Origin: an uncultured Coriobacteriales bacterium
GTDB taxonomy: Bacteria; Actinomycetota; Coriobacteriia; Coriobacteriales; UMGS124
Reading direction: 5' to 3'
NCBI GenBank assembly: GCA_934636245.1
Contig: CAKUAI010000017.1
Location: 1-64,000 of the forward strand
DNA length: 64,000 bases
The position numbers were made by a program, and so were the translations under genes. The notes under the pieces were generated by a model that worked only from the letters and a program-made list of their open reading frames with translations, was not told where the DNA came from and made no database searches. This document shows positions 34,624 through 43,610 of this stretch, piece by piece. Every line of letters begins with the position of its first letter. Positions within the stretch are counted from its first letter, which is position 1.

Positions 34624-34641
34624 TACCCCAATCGGGGAATG
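34624..34641. promoter_or_regulatory. MalT-box-like site before the LAL gene
   Basis: TACCCCAATCGGGGAATG, 60 bp upstream of the regulator start; matches the xdhC upstream site at 15 of 18 positions or better. Suggests autoregulation. Confidence 0.5.
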
Positions 34642-34714
34642 CCAGCCAAGGGCGGGGCAAGGCGAACGCAAAGGCTCATGCCTCCTTGGATGTTTTCTTA
34701 GGCACTGCGAAATA

Positions 34715-34733
34715 GTGCAACGACTTGTTGCAC
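34715..34733. promoter_or_regulatory. Inverted repeat upstream of the LAL gene
   Basis: GTGCAAC (34715-34721) / GTTGCAC (34727-34733), 5-bp spacer. Lies between the end of hsdR and the LAL gene; possible operator. Confidence 0.35.
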
Positions 34734-34758
34734 AAATACCCTGGGGACATGAGCTCCT

Positions 34759-37700
34759 TTATACCGCATGGACTGGCCTGTCCATATCCATAGGATACGT
34801 GCCGGTCAAACTGCGAAACCGCTCGTAGAAGGTAACAAGCAGTTCGAGCGTCCTCTGACGCTTCTCGCCGTAGGGATTGCCTTTGGCAAAACGCGACACA
34901 GGACGCATGATAGCCGAGATTGCAGTCCCCTCCCGCGGCACGCCACCCGTGGCAAACGCCTCCGACACCAGAGAACGAGTCTCTTCAGGCTTGAGATTCT
35001 CGGACTGAATGATGCCGTCAAGCTCGTCGTCCATGGATTTCGCCACGAACTCGCGCCACTGACCAGAGACGTACTCATGCCTTTCTTGGGCAGGAAGCGC
35101 TCTGAGAAGAGCAAGAGGGTCATCGTCCCCAAAACCAACCAACTGCAGGAATGCATCGATAAGATCGGCCTTGTCGCGCAGCTCGGGCGAAGAGGCCACC
35201 GCGGAACGTATCTTATCGGCTATCTCCTTGTCTTGCACGTTATCACCATGGAACTGCTCCACAAGGATGAGGATGTAGTCGATGTTGACCTCGACGCTCT
35301 TTACCAGCTCCATCTCAAACACCAAGTCGTCGCCAATGCTGGCGAGCTCGGCCTTGCGCTGCCGCTTGTACTTGTCGGCGAGATCGAGATAGTGGCTCTG
35401 GTAATCCTGCAGCTCGCGCTCGCCCATGGGGTCATCAGCCGAAAACTGGTCGAACGACGCAAGGACGTTACGCAGCCGCAGCAGCTCGCTGAATGTCTTG
35501 ACCAGGTCTTTCTCCGACTCCTCGCCTAACATCTCGAAGCCTGCATCAAGCGGATAATCGCCCCGCAGGCGAGCAAGCAGCTCGACATAGCGCTTGAAAT
35601 ACTCCTCATACGGCTTGAGCACGACGATGCCGCCCGCATTTGGGTCGCCGAACAAAGAAAGCGACTCGTCAACCTCTCTGGACAGGTCGCGGAAGCACAC
35701 GATGTTGCCGAACGTCTTCACCGAGTTGAGGATGCGGTTTGTGCGGCTGAATGCCTGGATGAGCCCATGCATGCGCAGGTTCTTGTCCACCCACAGAGTG
35801 TTGAGCGTCTTGGCATCAAACCCCGTGAGGAACATATCCACAACGATGAGCAGGTCAAGCTCGCGGTTCTTCATTCGCTGGGAAACATCTTTGTAGTAGT
35901 TGTCAAACCCCTTGGCGTCGGTGCCGCAGGTGGCATTAAACATCTCGTTATAGTCGGCAATCGCGGCGTCGAGAAACTCACGGTCGGCAACCGTCATGCC
36001 GTCGGTGTCGAGCTGTTCCTCTGCCAGCATCCCCTGAGCGTCGTCTTCCTCACCATTGGGGGCATACGTGAAGATGGTCGCCACTTTCAAGCGTGGCGCA
36101 TGGCTGTGCTTGGCGATGAGCTGTTTAATCTGGGCATAGTACGCCTGAGCAGAGGGAATGGAGTCACAGGCAAGAATGGCGTTGAAGCCTCGCTGATGCT
36201 TTCCCTTGTAAGCATAGGCGGCCGTGTCGCGCTTGGTCTTTTGATCGAAATGGTCGAGGATGTACTCGCTGACCAGCTCGATTCGACGCGGGTTTTGCCA
36301 AGCGGTGTTTGTGTCGATTCCCTCGACCTGTTCACTGGGGCGCCCATCCTTATGGCGGAATGTCTTCACGTAGTCAATCTTGAAAGGCAGAACATTGCCG
36401 TCGTCAATGGCATTGACTACGGTGTACTTATGCAGGCAGTCGCCAAAGGCCTGCTGCGTCGTGCGCAGCTCCGGGTCGCCGCCACTTCGCGCGTTCTTGG
36501 CAAAGATGGGCGTGCCCGTAAAACCGAACAGGTGGTAGTTCTTGAACCAGCGGGTGATGGCCGCGTGCATCTTGCCGAATTGGCTCCGATGGCATTCGTC
36601 AAAGATGAACACGACGTGGCGCATGAAGAGCGGGTTGTCCTTCTGGGCATGCGACAGGTACACGGCAAGTTTCTGGATGGTCGTGACACAAATGCGTTTG
36701 TCGGCAGCCGTGGACTCGAGGTTTCTCCTCAGCGCCTCGGTGTTGGTGGAGCCGTTGACAGCGCCTGGCTGGAACTTGTTGTATTCCTTCATGGTCTGAT
36801 AGTCGAGGTCTTTGCGGTCCACGACAAACAGGACTTTGTCGACGCCGTCCATACCGCTTGCCAACTGGGCAGTTTTGAACGACGTGAGCGTTTTGCCAGA
36901 ACCCGTTGTATGCCAGATGAACCCGCCCGCAGCAAGCGTGCCCAAGCGCCTCTTGTCCAACTCCGAGATGAGAATGCGATTGAGGATGCGCTCAGTGGCG
37001 CAAATCTGATAGGGCCTCATAACCAGCAAGTTGTCGTCGACGTCGAGCACGCAGTAGTGCGTGAGCACCATGAGCAGCGTGCCTCGGGAGAAGAACGACG
37101 CCGTGAACGGCACAAGGTCCATGATGCGGTGGTTCTCGGCATCGGTCCACCAGCTGGTGAACTGGTACGACGCACTCGCCTTCTTACCGAGCTCGGCATG
37201 CGTCTTTTGCCAGCGCGTCGTGTTGGAGTAGTACTTGGTGCGCGAGCCGTTGGAAATCACAAAGAGCTGGACATACTCGAAAAGGCCCGACTGCGACCAG
37301 AAGCTTTCCCGCTGGTAGCGCTCAATCTGGTTGAAGGCCTCCCTGAGCACGACACCGCGTCGCTTGAGCTCCACATGCACAAGCGGCAGGCCGTTTACAA
37401 GAATGGTGACGTCGTAGCGATTCTCGTGCGAGCCCTCGTTTGCCTCGTACTGGTTCATGACCTGCAGGCAGTTCCTATGGATGTGCTCGCGGTCGATGAG
37501 CATGATGTTGCGCAACGTGCCGTCGGCGCAGGTAAAGTCGATGACAGGTGCCTTCTGGATGCGCCTAGTCTTTTCAACGATGCCGTCGGCCGCGTTGGCA
37601 ATCTGAGTACGAAAGAACACGTCCCAATCGGCATCGGCAAAGATGAAACCGTTGAGTCTCTCAACCTGGCGGCGCAGGTTTGCTATAAGCCCGTCTTGGT

Positions 37701-37914
37701 CATGAACGTCGACTTGCTCATAACCCTGGCGACAGAGCTGGGCGATGAACTCGCGCTCAAGCTCCGCCTCGGATTGGTATGCGGTAGAGTTCGAGGGCAT
37801 TCTGGGCACCTCGGCGCATACCGTGGCGTCCGGCCCCTCAAGCAAGACTGAGTAGGTCTTATCGGAGTTATCGATAACGACGTCTATCTGCTCGACGGGC
37901 TCATCGTCTGTCAT
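34759..37914 (-). CDS. hsdR: Type I restriction enzyme R subunit
   Basis: 1051 residues. N-terminal nuclease domain with Asp...Glu-x-Lys (YDVTILVNGLPLVHVELKRR), then SF2 translocase with Walker A HTTGSGKTLTSF, DEAD-type box VFIFDECHRSQFGKMH and motif III FGFTGTPIF, and a long helical C-terminus binding the methylase core. Translocates DNA and cuts at distance from unmethylated sites. ATG overlaps the hsdS stop (ATGA). Last gene of the four-gene operon. Full length, no frameshift, so restriction is probably active. Confidence 0.95.
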   Translation of the reverse strand: MTDDEPVEQIDVVIDNSDKTYSVLLEGPDATVCAEVPRMPSNSTAYQSEAELEREFIAQLCRQGYEQVDVHDQDGLIANLRRQVERLNGFIFADADWDVFFRTQIANAADGIVEKTRRIQKAPVIDFTCADGTLRNIMLIDREHIHRNCLQVMNQYEANEGSHENRYDVTILVNGLPLVHVELKRRGVVLREAFNQIERYQRESFWSQSGLFEYVQLFVISNGSRTKYYSNTTRWQKTHAELGKKASASYQFTSWWTDAENHRIMDLVPFTASFFSRGTLLMVLTHYCVLDVDDNLLVMRPYQICATERILNRILISELDKRRLGTLAAGGFIWHTTGSGKTLTSFKTAQLASGMDGVDKVLFVVDRKDLDYQTMKEYNKFQPGAVNGSTNTEALRRNLESTAADKRICVTTIQKLAVYLSHAQKDNPLFMRHVVFIFDECHRSQFGKMHAAITRWFKNYHLFGFTGTPIFAKNARSGGDPELRTTQQAFGDCLHKYTVVNAIDDGNVLPFKIDYVKTFRHKDGRPSEQVEGIDTNTAWQNPRRIELVSEYILDHFDQKTKRDTAAYAYKGKHQRGFNAILACDSIPSAQAYYAQIKQLIAKHSHAPRLKVATIFTYAPNGEEDDAQGMLAEEQLDTDGMTVADREFLDAAIADYNEMFNATCGTDAKGFDNYYKDVSQRMKNRELDLLIVVDMFLTGFDAKTLNTLWVDKNLRMHGLIQAFSRTNRILNSVKTFGNIVCFRDLSREVDESLSLFGDPNAGGIVVLKPYEEYFKRYVELLARLRGDYPLDAGFEMLGEESEKDLVKTFSELLRLRNVLASFDQFSADDPMGERELQDYQSHYLDLADKYKRQRKAELASIGDDLVFEMELVKSVEVNIDYILILVEQFHGDNVQDKEIADKIRSAVASSPELRDKADLIDAFLQLVGFGDDDPLALLRALPAQERHEYVSGQWREFVAKSMDDELDGIIQSENLKPEETRSLVSEAFATGGVPREGTAISAIMRPVSRFAKGNPYGEKRQRTLELLVTFYERFRSLTGTYPMDMDRPVHAV

Positions 37915-39086
37915 GCCGCGCTTTCCCTCCTGGGTAAATCGAGAAGCTTGTCACGATAATACTCGTACCTCTTGCGGTTTGCCTCAATCTCAGCGGGCAA
38001 TCCGTCGGTGAGCGAGGTGGTAAGAGCGCTGAACTTATCGAGGACATCGACGATACGGCGCTGCTCAGCAAGCGGGGGAACAGGAACCTCAAAAGACGCC
38101 AGCATCTTACTATTGATATGCGGGACACCACTCCCGCGCTTCATATCATTAAGCTCCTTTTGTTTAGCTGATAACACATGGTATAAGTATCGGTATTCAA
38201 TTCCAGGCTCAGCATCTAAAACAAATCCGTCTGAGACAAAGATTGGCTCATTCCAATAGCTAACAAATCCGGCATTCACACCACTGCGTGACACAACGAT
38301 TGCCTCCCCCTCATGATTCCACTCAGAGTGCCAGTATGCCGGCGAAATACCGCCAAGAATGACGGGGACGTTTCCGGAAGTTACTTCCTTTTTCGTTATA
38401 TAGGTTCCTTTGCCAATTGTCGCAACCATGCGGAGTTTTAACCAAGGAACTCTCTCTCTATCGAATCCAAGCAGCTTATCCCGATAGTACGCGTATTGCC
38501 TCCGCCTCGCCTCTAGCTCCGCCTCTAGCTCCGCCTCTAGCTCCGCCTCTAGCTCCGCAAAGGAGTCTAATATCCGCACGATCTCCTGCTGGATCTCCAT
38601 GGGAGGGACAGGAATTTCGTAGTCTCTTATCTGCCTATCTGATATAGCGGGATAATTCCCCTGCGACTGGTTTGCCTCCAGATACCCCTTAAAATCAGCC
38701 GTTTTGAGCACGTGAAGCAGATAGTGATTGTTGAGTGCCTCGGAGCCAACTCGCAGGACGCAATACCCAGTGCTGCAAACATGACCATCCAGGCTTTCCG
38801 GTACAAGGCAGCAGCGCATCTGCGTTGGACGGGTTGTTGCAAACAAGACGTCTCCGCTAACTACAAGCTGTCTTGCACGAGATGGGGCGTTGCTTTCACT
38901 TATTTCGACGAGAGTAGAAATTCTGCCCGTCAGCACATCGACAGAGGCAAGATCTATGTAGAAGCGCGCTTCGCCTTTTACATCAGCCCACTTAATACTC
39001 TTGGCCTTTAGACAGAAATCACCAATGGGACGATACTCCACCCCGTTCGGGCACAGCTCGGCAAGCATCTCTTCAATCCTACTCAT
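37911..39086 (-). CDS. hsdS: Type I restriction specificity subunit
   Basis: 391 residues, two target-recognition domains, each ending in a conserved helix (ARRRQYAYYRDKLLGF and ANRKRYEYYRDKLLDL) plus EIPVPPMEIQQEIVRILDSF and EVPVPPLAEQRRIVDVLDKF. The central spacer holds four perfect ELEA repeats, the type of element whose copy number alters spacing between half sites in EcoR124. The recognition domains are visibly lower in GC than their neighbours, as usual for exchanged specificity domains. Overlaps the DUF1016 gene by 8 bp and hsdR by 4 bp. Confidence 0.93.
   Translation of the reverse strand: MSRIEEMLAELCPNGVEYRPIGDFCLKAKSIKWADVKGEARFYIDLASVDVLTGRISTLVEISESNAPSRARQLVVSGDVLFATTRPTQMRCCLVPESLDGHVCSTGYCVLRVGSEALNNHYLLHVLKTADFKGYLEANQSQGNYPAISDRQIRDYEIPVPPMEIQQEIVRILDSFAELEAELEAELEAELEARRRQYAYYRDKLLGFDRERVPWLKLRMVATIGKGTYITKKEVTSGNVPVILGGISPAYWHSEWNHEGEAIVVSRSGVNAGFVSYWNEPIFVSDGFVLDAEPGIEYRYLYHVLSAKQKELNDMKRGSGVPHINSKMLASFEVPVPPLAEQRRIVDVLDKFSALTTSLTDGLPAEIEANRKRYEYYRDKLLDLPRRESAA
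38509..38556 (-). repeat. Four 12-bp repeats in the hsdS spacer
   Basis: Four identical units GGAGCTAGAGGC (minus strand) encoding ELEA each. A change of one unit shifts the recognition domains by four residues without breaking the frame. Confidence 0.95.
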
Positions 39087-40191
39087 TCGTCTCCTCCTTG
39101 GCGGCGAACTCCTCGGCGCTCTCGTCCATGAGCTTGCGCAGCTGGGCCTTGCTGGGAAGCACCGTCTGGTAGCGGCTGGCGAATATCTGCTCGTTGCCCT
39201 CGGGCAAGGTCAACTCGACCATCGAATCGCTCTTGTCCTTGCACAGCACGATGCCGATGGTGGGATTCTCGTTCTCCAGGCGCTCGTGGCGGTCGTAGTA
39301 GTTCACGTACATCTGCATCTGGCCCAAATCCTGGTGCTTGAGCTTGCCAATCTTGAGGTCGATGAGCACAAAGCAACTCAGCAGACGGTTGAAGAGCACG
39401 AGGTCAACGAAGTAATGTTCCTCATCAAAGGTAAAGCGGACCTGCCTTCCCACAAACGTGAAGCCGCGCCCCATCTCGAGAAGGAACTTCTCCAGGTTGT
39501 CAATGATGGCGCCCTCGAGGTCGCTCTCGGAATAGGAGGGCCTTGCCTCAAGCCCCGTGAACTCTAGGATGTACGGGTCTTTGACGAGGTCGGACGGCTT
39601 CTCCACAACCTGCCCCTCACGGGAAAGGCGCATGACCTCGTCCTTGTCGGTGCTCAGGGACAAACGCTCGTAGAGGGACGAGTCATACTGTCTGTTCAGC
39701 TCTGCCAGGCTCCAACCCTGCCGCACGGCCTCGATTTCGTAGAAATGTCGCTCGTTCTCGTCCTCGATGCGCATGAGCTTGAGGTAGTGGGACCAGCTCA
39801 GGGGAAAGGCACGGCCTTCCCGGGCCTTGGGAAGGTTGGCGAATTGGTCAGACACTGTCTGACCAATCTCGTCCCGCGAGTACAGGAGAAAGAAGGAGCG
39901 CATCTGTTTGAGATTCGTTACTGAGAAACCTCGTTTGTAGCGTCGCGTGAGCACCTTTGATAAGCGGACAATGACCTGCTTGCCATACCCCGCCCGCACC
40001 TCGCCTCCCTGCTCCTCTTCGACGATGCGACGCCCCAGCTCGTAATAGCTGTATACCATGGCGGTGTTGACGGCCTGATACGCATGCTTACGTCCCGCAT
40101 CTATGATGGAATAGGCGTCGCTGCACAGCCGATCAAAACGCGCGCCTTCATCAACAGAAACGGCCGCCTTGCTGATTTCTCCCTCCCTCAT
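39079..40191 (-). CDS. DUF1016/YhcG-type PD-(D/E)XK nuclease
   Basis: 370 residues. N-terminal DUF1016 helical domain (AYQAVNTAMVYSYYELGRRI, YGKQVIVRLSKVLTRRYKRG) and C-terminal YhcG nuclease domain with FVDLVLFNRLLSCFVLIDLKIGK, where Asp...Asp-x-Lys matches the PD-(D/E)XK core. Located between hsdM and hsdS with overlapping or touching frames, so it is made with the type I system. The family is often seen in restriction islands; its precise role is not established. Confidence 0.88.
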   Translation of the reverse strand: MREGEISKAAVSVDEGARFDRLCSDAYSIIDAGRKHAYQAVNTAMVYSYYELGRRIVEEEQGGEVRAGYGKQVIVRLSKVLTRRYKRGFSVTNLKQMRSFFLLYSRDEIGQTVSDQFANLPKAREGRAFPLSWSHYLKLMRIEDENERHFYEIEAVRQGWSLAELNRQYDSSLYERLSLSTDKDEVMRLSREGQVVEKPSDLVKDPYILEFTGLEARPSYSESDLEGAIIDNLEKFLLEMGRGFTFVGRQVRFTFDEEHYFVDLVLFNRLLSCFVLIDLKIGKLKHQDLGQMQMYVNYYDRHERLENENPTIGIVLCKDKSDSMVELTLPEGNEQIFASRYQTVLPSKAQLRKLMDESAEEFAAKEETNE

Positions 40192-40193
40192 CT

Positions 40194-41765
40194 CTATCCC
40201 TCCAAGTCTGCCACGATGGCGTCGATGGCACAGCGGAGTTCGTTTTCGCGGGCAACAATCTCCTTGATGCGGGCGTTGAGCTCGACGATGTCGATTTTCT
40301 CGCGCGTGTCCTTCTTCTCAACCCAGGTAGAGACGGAGAGGTTGTAGCGGTTCTCGCCACCAAGGTCGGCCGCGCTCACCAGCTTGGAGAAGTGCTCCTC
40401 CTCCGTGCGGTCGATAACCGTGCGGGCAATCCTGTCGATGTGCTCGGGCAGCAGCTTGTTCTTGTTGCCCTCATGGCCGAAGAGCTCGGAGGCATCCACA
40501 AAAAGCGTCTTGTCGTCGGTCTTGGACTTCGAGAGCACGATGATGCACGTGGCAATGGTGACGCCGAAGAAGAGGTTGGCAGGCAGCTGGATGACAGCGG
40601 AGACGACGTTGCTGTCTACCAGATAGCGGCGAATCTGCTCTTCAGCGCCGCCGCGATACAGCACGCCCGGAAACTCGACGATAGCCGCCGTGCCGTCGGA
40701 CGAAAGCCAGGAGAGCATGTGCATCGTAAACGCAAGGTCGGCCTTGCTTTTCGGTGCCAGAACGCCAGCGGGAGAGAAACGCGGGTCATTGATGAGCGTC
40801 GGGTCTTCGTCGCCTACCCACTTGGTGCTGTACGGCGGATTGGAAACGATGGCGTCAAAAGGCTCGTCATCCCAGTGCTTGGGGTTGAGCAAGGTGTCAC
40901 CGCGCGCAATGTCAAAACGGTCGAAGTTGACGTGGTGCAGGAACATGTTGATGCGGCAGAGGTTGTATGTGGTGGGGTTCTTCTCCTGACCATAGAAGCC
41001 CTTGCGCACGTTCTCGGCACCAAGGAGCTTGGCGAACTTAAGCAGCAGCGAGCCAGAACCGCAGGCCGGGTCGTACACCTTGTTCACACTCGTCTTGTTG
41101 CCTACAACAATCTTGGCGAGGAGCTCAGAAACCTCCTGAGGCGTAAAGAACTCACCGCCCGACTTGCCGGCGTTGGACGCGTACATGTTCATGAGGTACT
41201 CGTAGGCGTCACCGAACAAGTCGATTTGGGCGTCGCGCACACTGCCGAAGTTGAGATCGCGGATTCCCTCGATAATCTTGGCGAGGCGGGCGTTGCGCTC
41301 GGGCAAATCGGCACCTAGCTTATTGGACGTAACATCCACATCGTCAAACAGGCCCTTGAAGTCGTCCTCGGAAGCTGTGCCTATGCTCGAGCCCTCGATG
41401 GCCTCGAATATCTGCTTGACGTGGATGTTGAGCTCGGGGTCGCGCTCGGGTGCCTCGGCAACGTTCTGGAAAAGTTGCGAGGGCAGGATGAAGAAGCCCT
41501 TCTCCTTCGTCACATCCCCGCGAGCCATCTCGGCGTCTTCATCGGAAAGCTTTGCGTAGGAGAACGAAGCGTCGCCCGATGCCTCACGCTCTCCCTCGTC
41601 GATATACTCTGCCAGGTCTTCCGAGATGAAACGATAGAACAGGAAGCACAGGATGTATGCCTTGAAATCCCAGCCGTCCACGGCGCCGCGCACCTCGTCG
41701 GCTATGCCCCAGATGGCCTTGTGGAGCTCCGCCCGCTGTGTGTCCCTGCTCTCATTGGATGCCAA
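40194..41765 (-). CDS. hsdM: Type I restriction methylase M subunit
   Basis: 523 residues. Adenine-N6 methylase with SAM motif VYDPACGSGSLLLKFA and catalytic FDAIVSNPPYS (NPPY). N-terminal helical domain typical of HsdM. Start set at TTG 41765 because AAAGGGG lies 8 bases upstream; an in-frame GTG at 41774 overlaps that site. First gene of the operon hsdM-DUF1016-hsdS-hsdR. Confidence 0.93.
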   Translation of the reverse strand: MASNESRDTQRAELHKAIWGIADEVRGAVDGWDFKAYILCFLFYRFISEDLAEYIDEGEREASGDASFSYAKLSDEDAEMARGDVTKEKGFFILPSQLFQNVAEAPERDPELNIHVKQIFEAIEGSSIGTASEDDFKGLFDDVDVTSNKLGADLPERNARLAKIIEGIRDLNFGSVRDAQIDLFGDAYEYLMNMYASNAGKSGGEFFTPQEVSELLAKIVVGNKTSVNKVYDPACGSGSLLLKFAKLLGAENVRKGFYGQEKNPTTYNLCRINMFLHHVNFDRFDIARGDTLLNPKHWDDEPFDAIVSNPPYSTKWVGDEDPTLINDPRFSPAGVLAPKSKADLAFTMHMLSWLSSDGTAAIVEFPGVLYRGGAEEQIRRYLVDSNVVSAVIQLPANLFFGVTIATCIIVLSKSKTDDKTLFVDASELFGHEGNKNKLLPEHIDRIARTVIDRTEEEHFSKLVSAADLGGENRYNLSVSTWVEKKDTREKIDIVELNARIKEIVARENELRCAIDAIVADLEG

Positions 41766-41863
41766 GAGAAGCACCCCTTTCTTTGTTCATGTCTGCGCTC
41801 TAGACGCTGCATTCCGTCTCGATAGTTTAACGGTTTCCACGTCATGCAAGGAGGCTCGAATTT

Positions 41864-41880
41864 GTCAGACGGCATCTGAC
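41864..41880. promoter_or_regulatory. Inverted repeat upstream of hsdM
   Basis: GTCAGA (41864-41869) / TCTGAC (41875-41880) with a 5-bp spacer, about 100 bp upstream of hsdM. Candidate operator. The rest of 41766-42067 holds the two divergent upstream regions and nothing else I recognise. Confidence 0.35.
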
Positions 41881-42067
41881 GAATTCCGATTGTGCCTACG
41901 CCGTCGGCACAATTCATCCGCGGCAGCTGAATGCCGGAGCTACGCTGGCTTTGACATCTGAGCGCAAAAGGCGCATCCATGCAGCACAGGATGGTCGACG
42001 ATGTGATACCGTGGGCGCGAGCACAGGTCAATCCCGGCCGCATCCCCTATGAGAAGGAAGGTCAGAC

Positions 42068-42823
42068 ATGGGTTCCTCTATACCGGGCGGGCAGGAGGCG
42101 CGCGTTCTTGTCTGCGTGCTTGCCGCCGGGGCCTCGTCGCGCATGGGATTCCCCAAGCTGCTCGCGACCTTTCCAGGGCCCGACGGGGCCGACACCTGCC
42201 TGCTTGCGCGGGCGTGTCGCGCCGCGCTGGACAGCCGGGCGACCCAAGTCGCCGTGGTGACCGGGGCGTATGCGGACGAGATGGAACCGGTGCTTGAGGG
42301 GCTGCGCGGTGGATTCAAGGAATCCCGCCGGTGCATTGCAGGAATCGAGCTGGCAGATTCTGCCACCGCGCCTGCACTTCGCCTCGTCGAGCTGCGCAAC
42401 GACGCCTGGTCGCAGGGGCAGTCGACCTCCGTGCGCATTGCCGCGCAGTACGCTCTCGCATACGACTTCGATGCGATCATCTTCATGGCGGCTGACCAGC
42501 CGTTTGTGGAGGCAGAGCATCTCAACGCCCTTATTGCGGCGTTCGAGCGGATTCGGGGCACCGAGGCTCCCGACGCCGCACCCACGCCATTTGCCCTGCG
42601 CTCCCGCTGCGACACGCGCCAAGGCAACCCCTGCCTCTTCCCCCGCGAGACGCTCCCTTTGTTCGAGACGCTCACCGGTGACGAGGGAGCCCGCCAGCTT
42701 TTCCGCTCAGGCTCCCTTGCGGCCGTCCCCGCCGACATCCCCCCGGCCCCCGGGCACGACGTCTTCTGCGACCTCGACACCCCCGAGGAATTCGAGCGAT
42801 TCAAAGCCGCGCGAAACATGTAA
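42068..42823 (+). CDS. mocA: MocA/MobA-like molybdopterin nucleotidyltransferase
   Basis: 251 residues. Nucleotide-binding start VCVLAAGASSRMGFPKLLA and metal-binding IIFMAADQPFVEAEHLNALI; these resemble MocA, which adds CMP to molybdopterin for xanthine dehydrogenase-type enzymes, more than MobA. Further support is the genomic link to such an enzyme and xdhC 12 kb away. AAGGAAGG precedes ATG at 42068. Probably monocistronic. CTP versus GTP preference is inferred, not proven. Confidence 0.82.
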   Translation: MGSSIPGGQEARVLVCVLAAGASSRMGFPKLLATFPGPDGADTCLLARACRAALDSRATQVAVVTGAYADEMEPVLEGLRGGFKESRRCIAGIELADSATAPALRLVELRNDAWSQGQSTSVRIAAQYALAYDFDAIIFMAADQPFVEAEHLNALIAAFERIRGTEAPDAAPTPFALRSRCDTRQGNPCLFPRETLPLFETLTGDEGARQLFRSGSLAAVPADIPPAPGHDVFCDLDTPEEFERFKAARNM

Positions 42824-42899
42824 CGACGCAAATTGTCAAAGGGCCAGCAGCCAGCCTGGCGCGCGCCTTTTCAAGCGCTCTTTCAACGTTTCAAATGTT

Positions 42900-42934
42900 T
42901 TTGTATAATTCAACTGGCATTTGAACTATACAAA
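42900..42934. promoter_or_regulatory. AT-rich inverted repeat downstream of mocA
   Basis: TTTGTATAATTCAA (42900-42913) and TTGAACTATACAAA (42921-42934), 13 of 14 positions paired, 7-bp spacer. No strong T-run follows on either strand, so an operator or transposon end is as likely as a terminator. Confidence 0.45.
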
Positions 42935-42985
42935 TACCATGAACGACGTGTGTGGGATTCACCCACACGACGAAACACAGCACCG

Positions 42986-43261
42986 CTAGCCGTAGAACTC
43001 GTGAAAGTCTCCCTGGTAGGTACCCCTGTGTGGGAAGCCTTCGCGCACGAGGCGCACGAGCTTGTCGGAGAAGCCGTAACGCGGCAGATCGCCGACGGGC
43101 ACCATACGGGCGGCCGCGAAGTACTCGCCCTGGCCGTCCACATGCGGGCCCTCCAAAAGACCGCCACCAACCCGGCGCACCAAGAAGCTCATGTCCACCG
43201 TCCGTTTTGTCAGGTCGATTTGAGTCACCTCTACTGCCTTCATGAACGTATCATGCGCCAT
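42986..43261 (-). CDS. Small uncharacterised protein
   Basis: 91 residues, no family recognised. The sequence (MAHDTFMKAVEVTQIDLTKR, then MSFLVRRVGGGLLEG and GYGFSD-like elements, ending QGDFHEFYG) looks like a folded beta-rich domain and not a composition artefact. ATG at 43261 has GGAAG 5 bases upstream. Starts head-to-head with the Crp/Fnr remnant. Confidence 0.45.
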   Translation of the reverse strand: MAHDTFMKAVEVTQIDLTKRTVDMSFLVRRVGGGLLEGPHVDGQGEYFAAARMVPVGDLPRYGFSDKLVRLVREGFPHRGTYQGDFHEFYG

Positions 43262-43610
43262 GTTCTTCCAAGCGCGCGTCGTAGCACAAATGAAGGCGGC
43301 CGACAGGATTCGCGTGCTCCTAGGCCGCATCGCCCAGCTCGCCAAACGCAGCGATGAGAGGTTCTGCAAAATCGCCCTGAGCCAAGCCAATCTAACGTTT
43401 TTGGCCGACTCCGTCCACATGAGCGCCAGGCGCGCGCTGCACAAGATGGAACCAGAAGGGCTCATCGAGCCGGGATATCTCTGCATCAAGCTTTTGCCGA
43501 CACTCGACAACCCTGAAAACCCTCAGGCCAACACTCCTTGGGACCCCGGATGCTGCATCAAAACCCATGCATCCCAGCGCGGAATCTCAGCCTTTGTCTG
43601 GCAGGGCTAA
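43242..43610 (+). pseudogene. Truncated Crp/Fnr-family regulator (HTH half)
   Basis: Only the C-terminal part of a Crp/Fnr protein remains: a dimer-helix-like segment (FFQARVVAQMKAADRIRVLL), then the winged-helix block with LSQANLTFLADSVHMSARRA and LHKMEPEGLIEPG. The effector-binding beta-barrel (normally ~120 residues upstream) is absent; that DNA encodes the 91-residue gene on the other strand. The 122-residue frame is intact but has no good ribosome site, so it is probably a remnant. Confidence 0.55.

Noticed and set aside
35767..37851. 694-codon plus-strand frame over hsdR
   Set aside because: Antisense of hsdR motor and nuclease motifs; no independent evidence.
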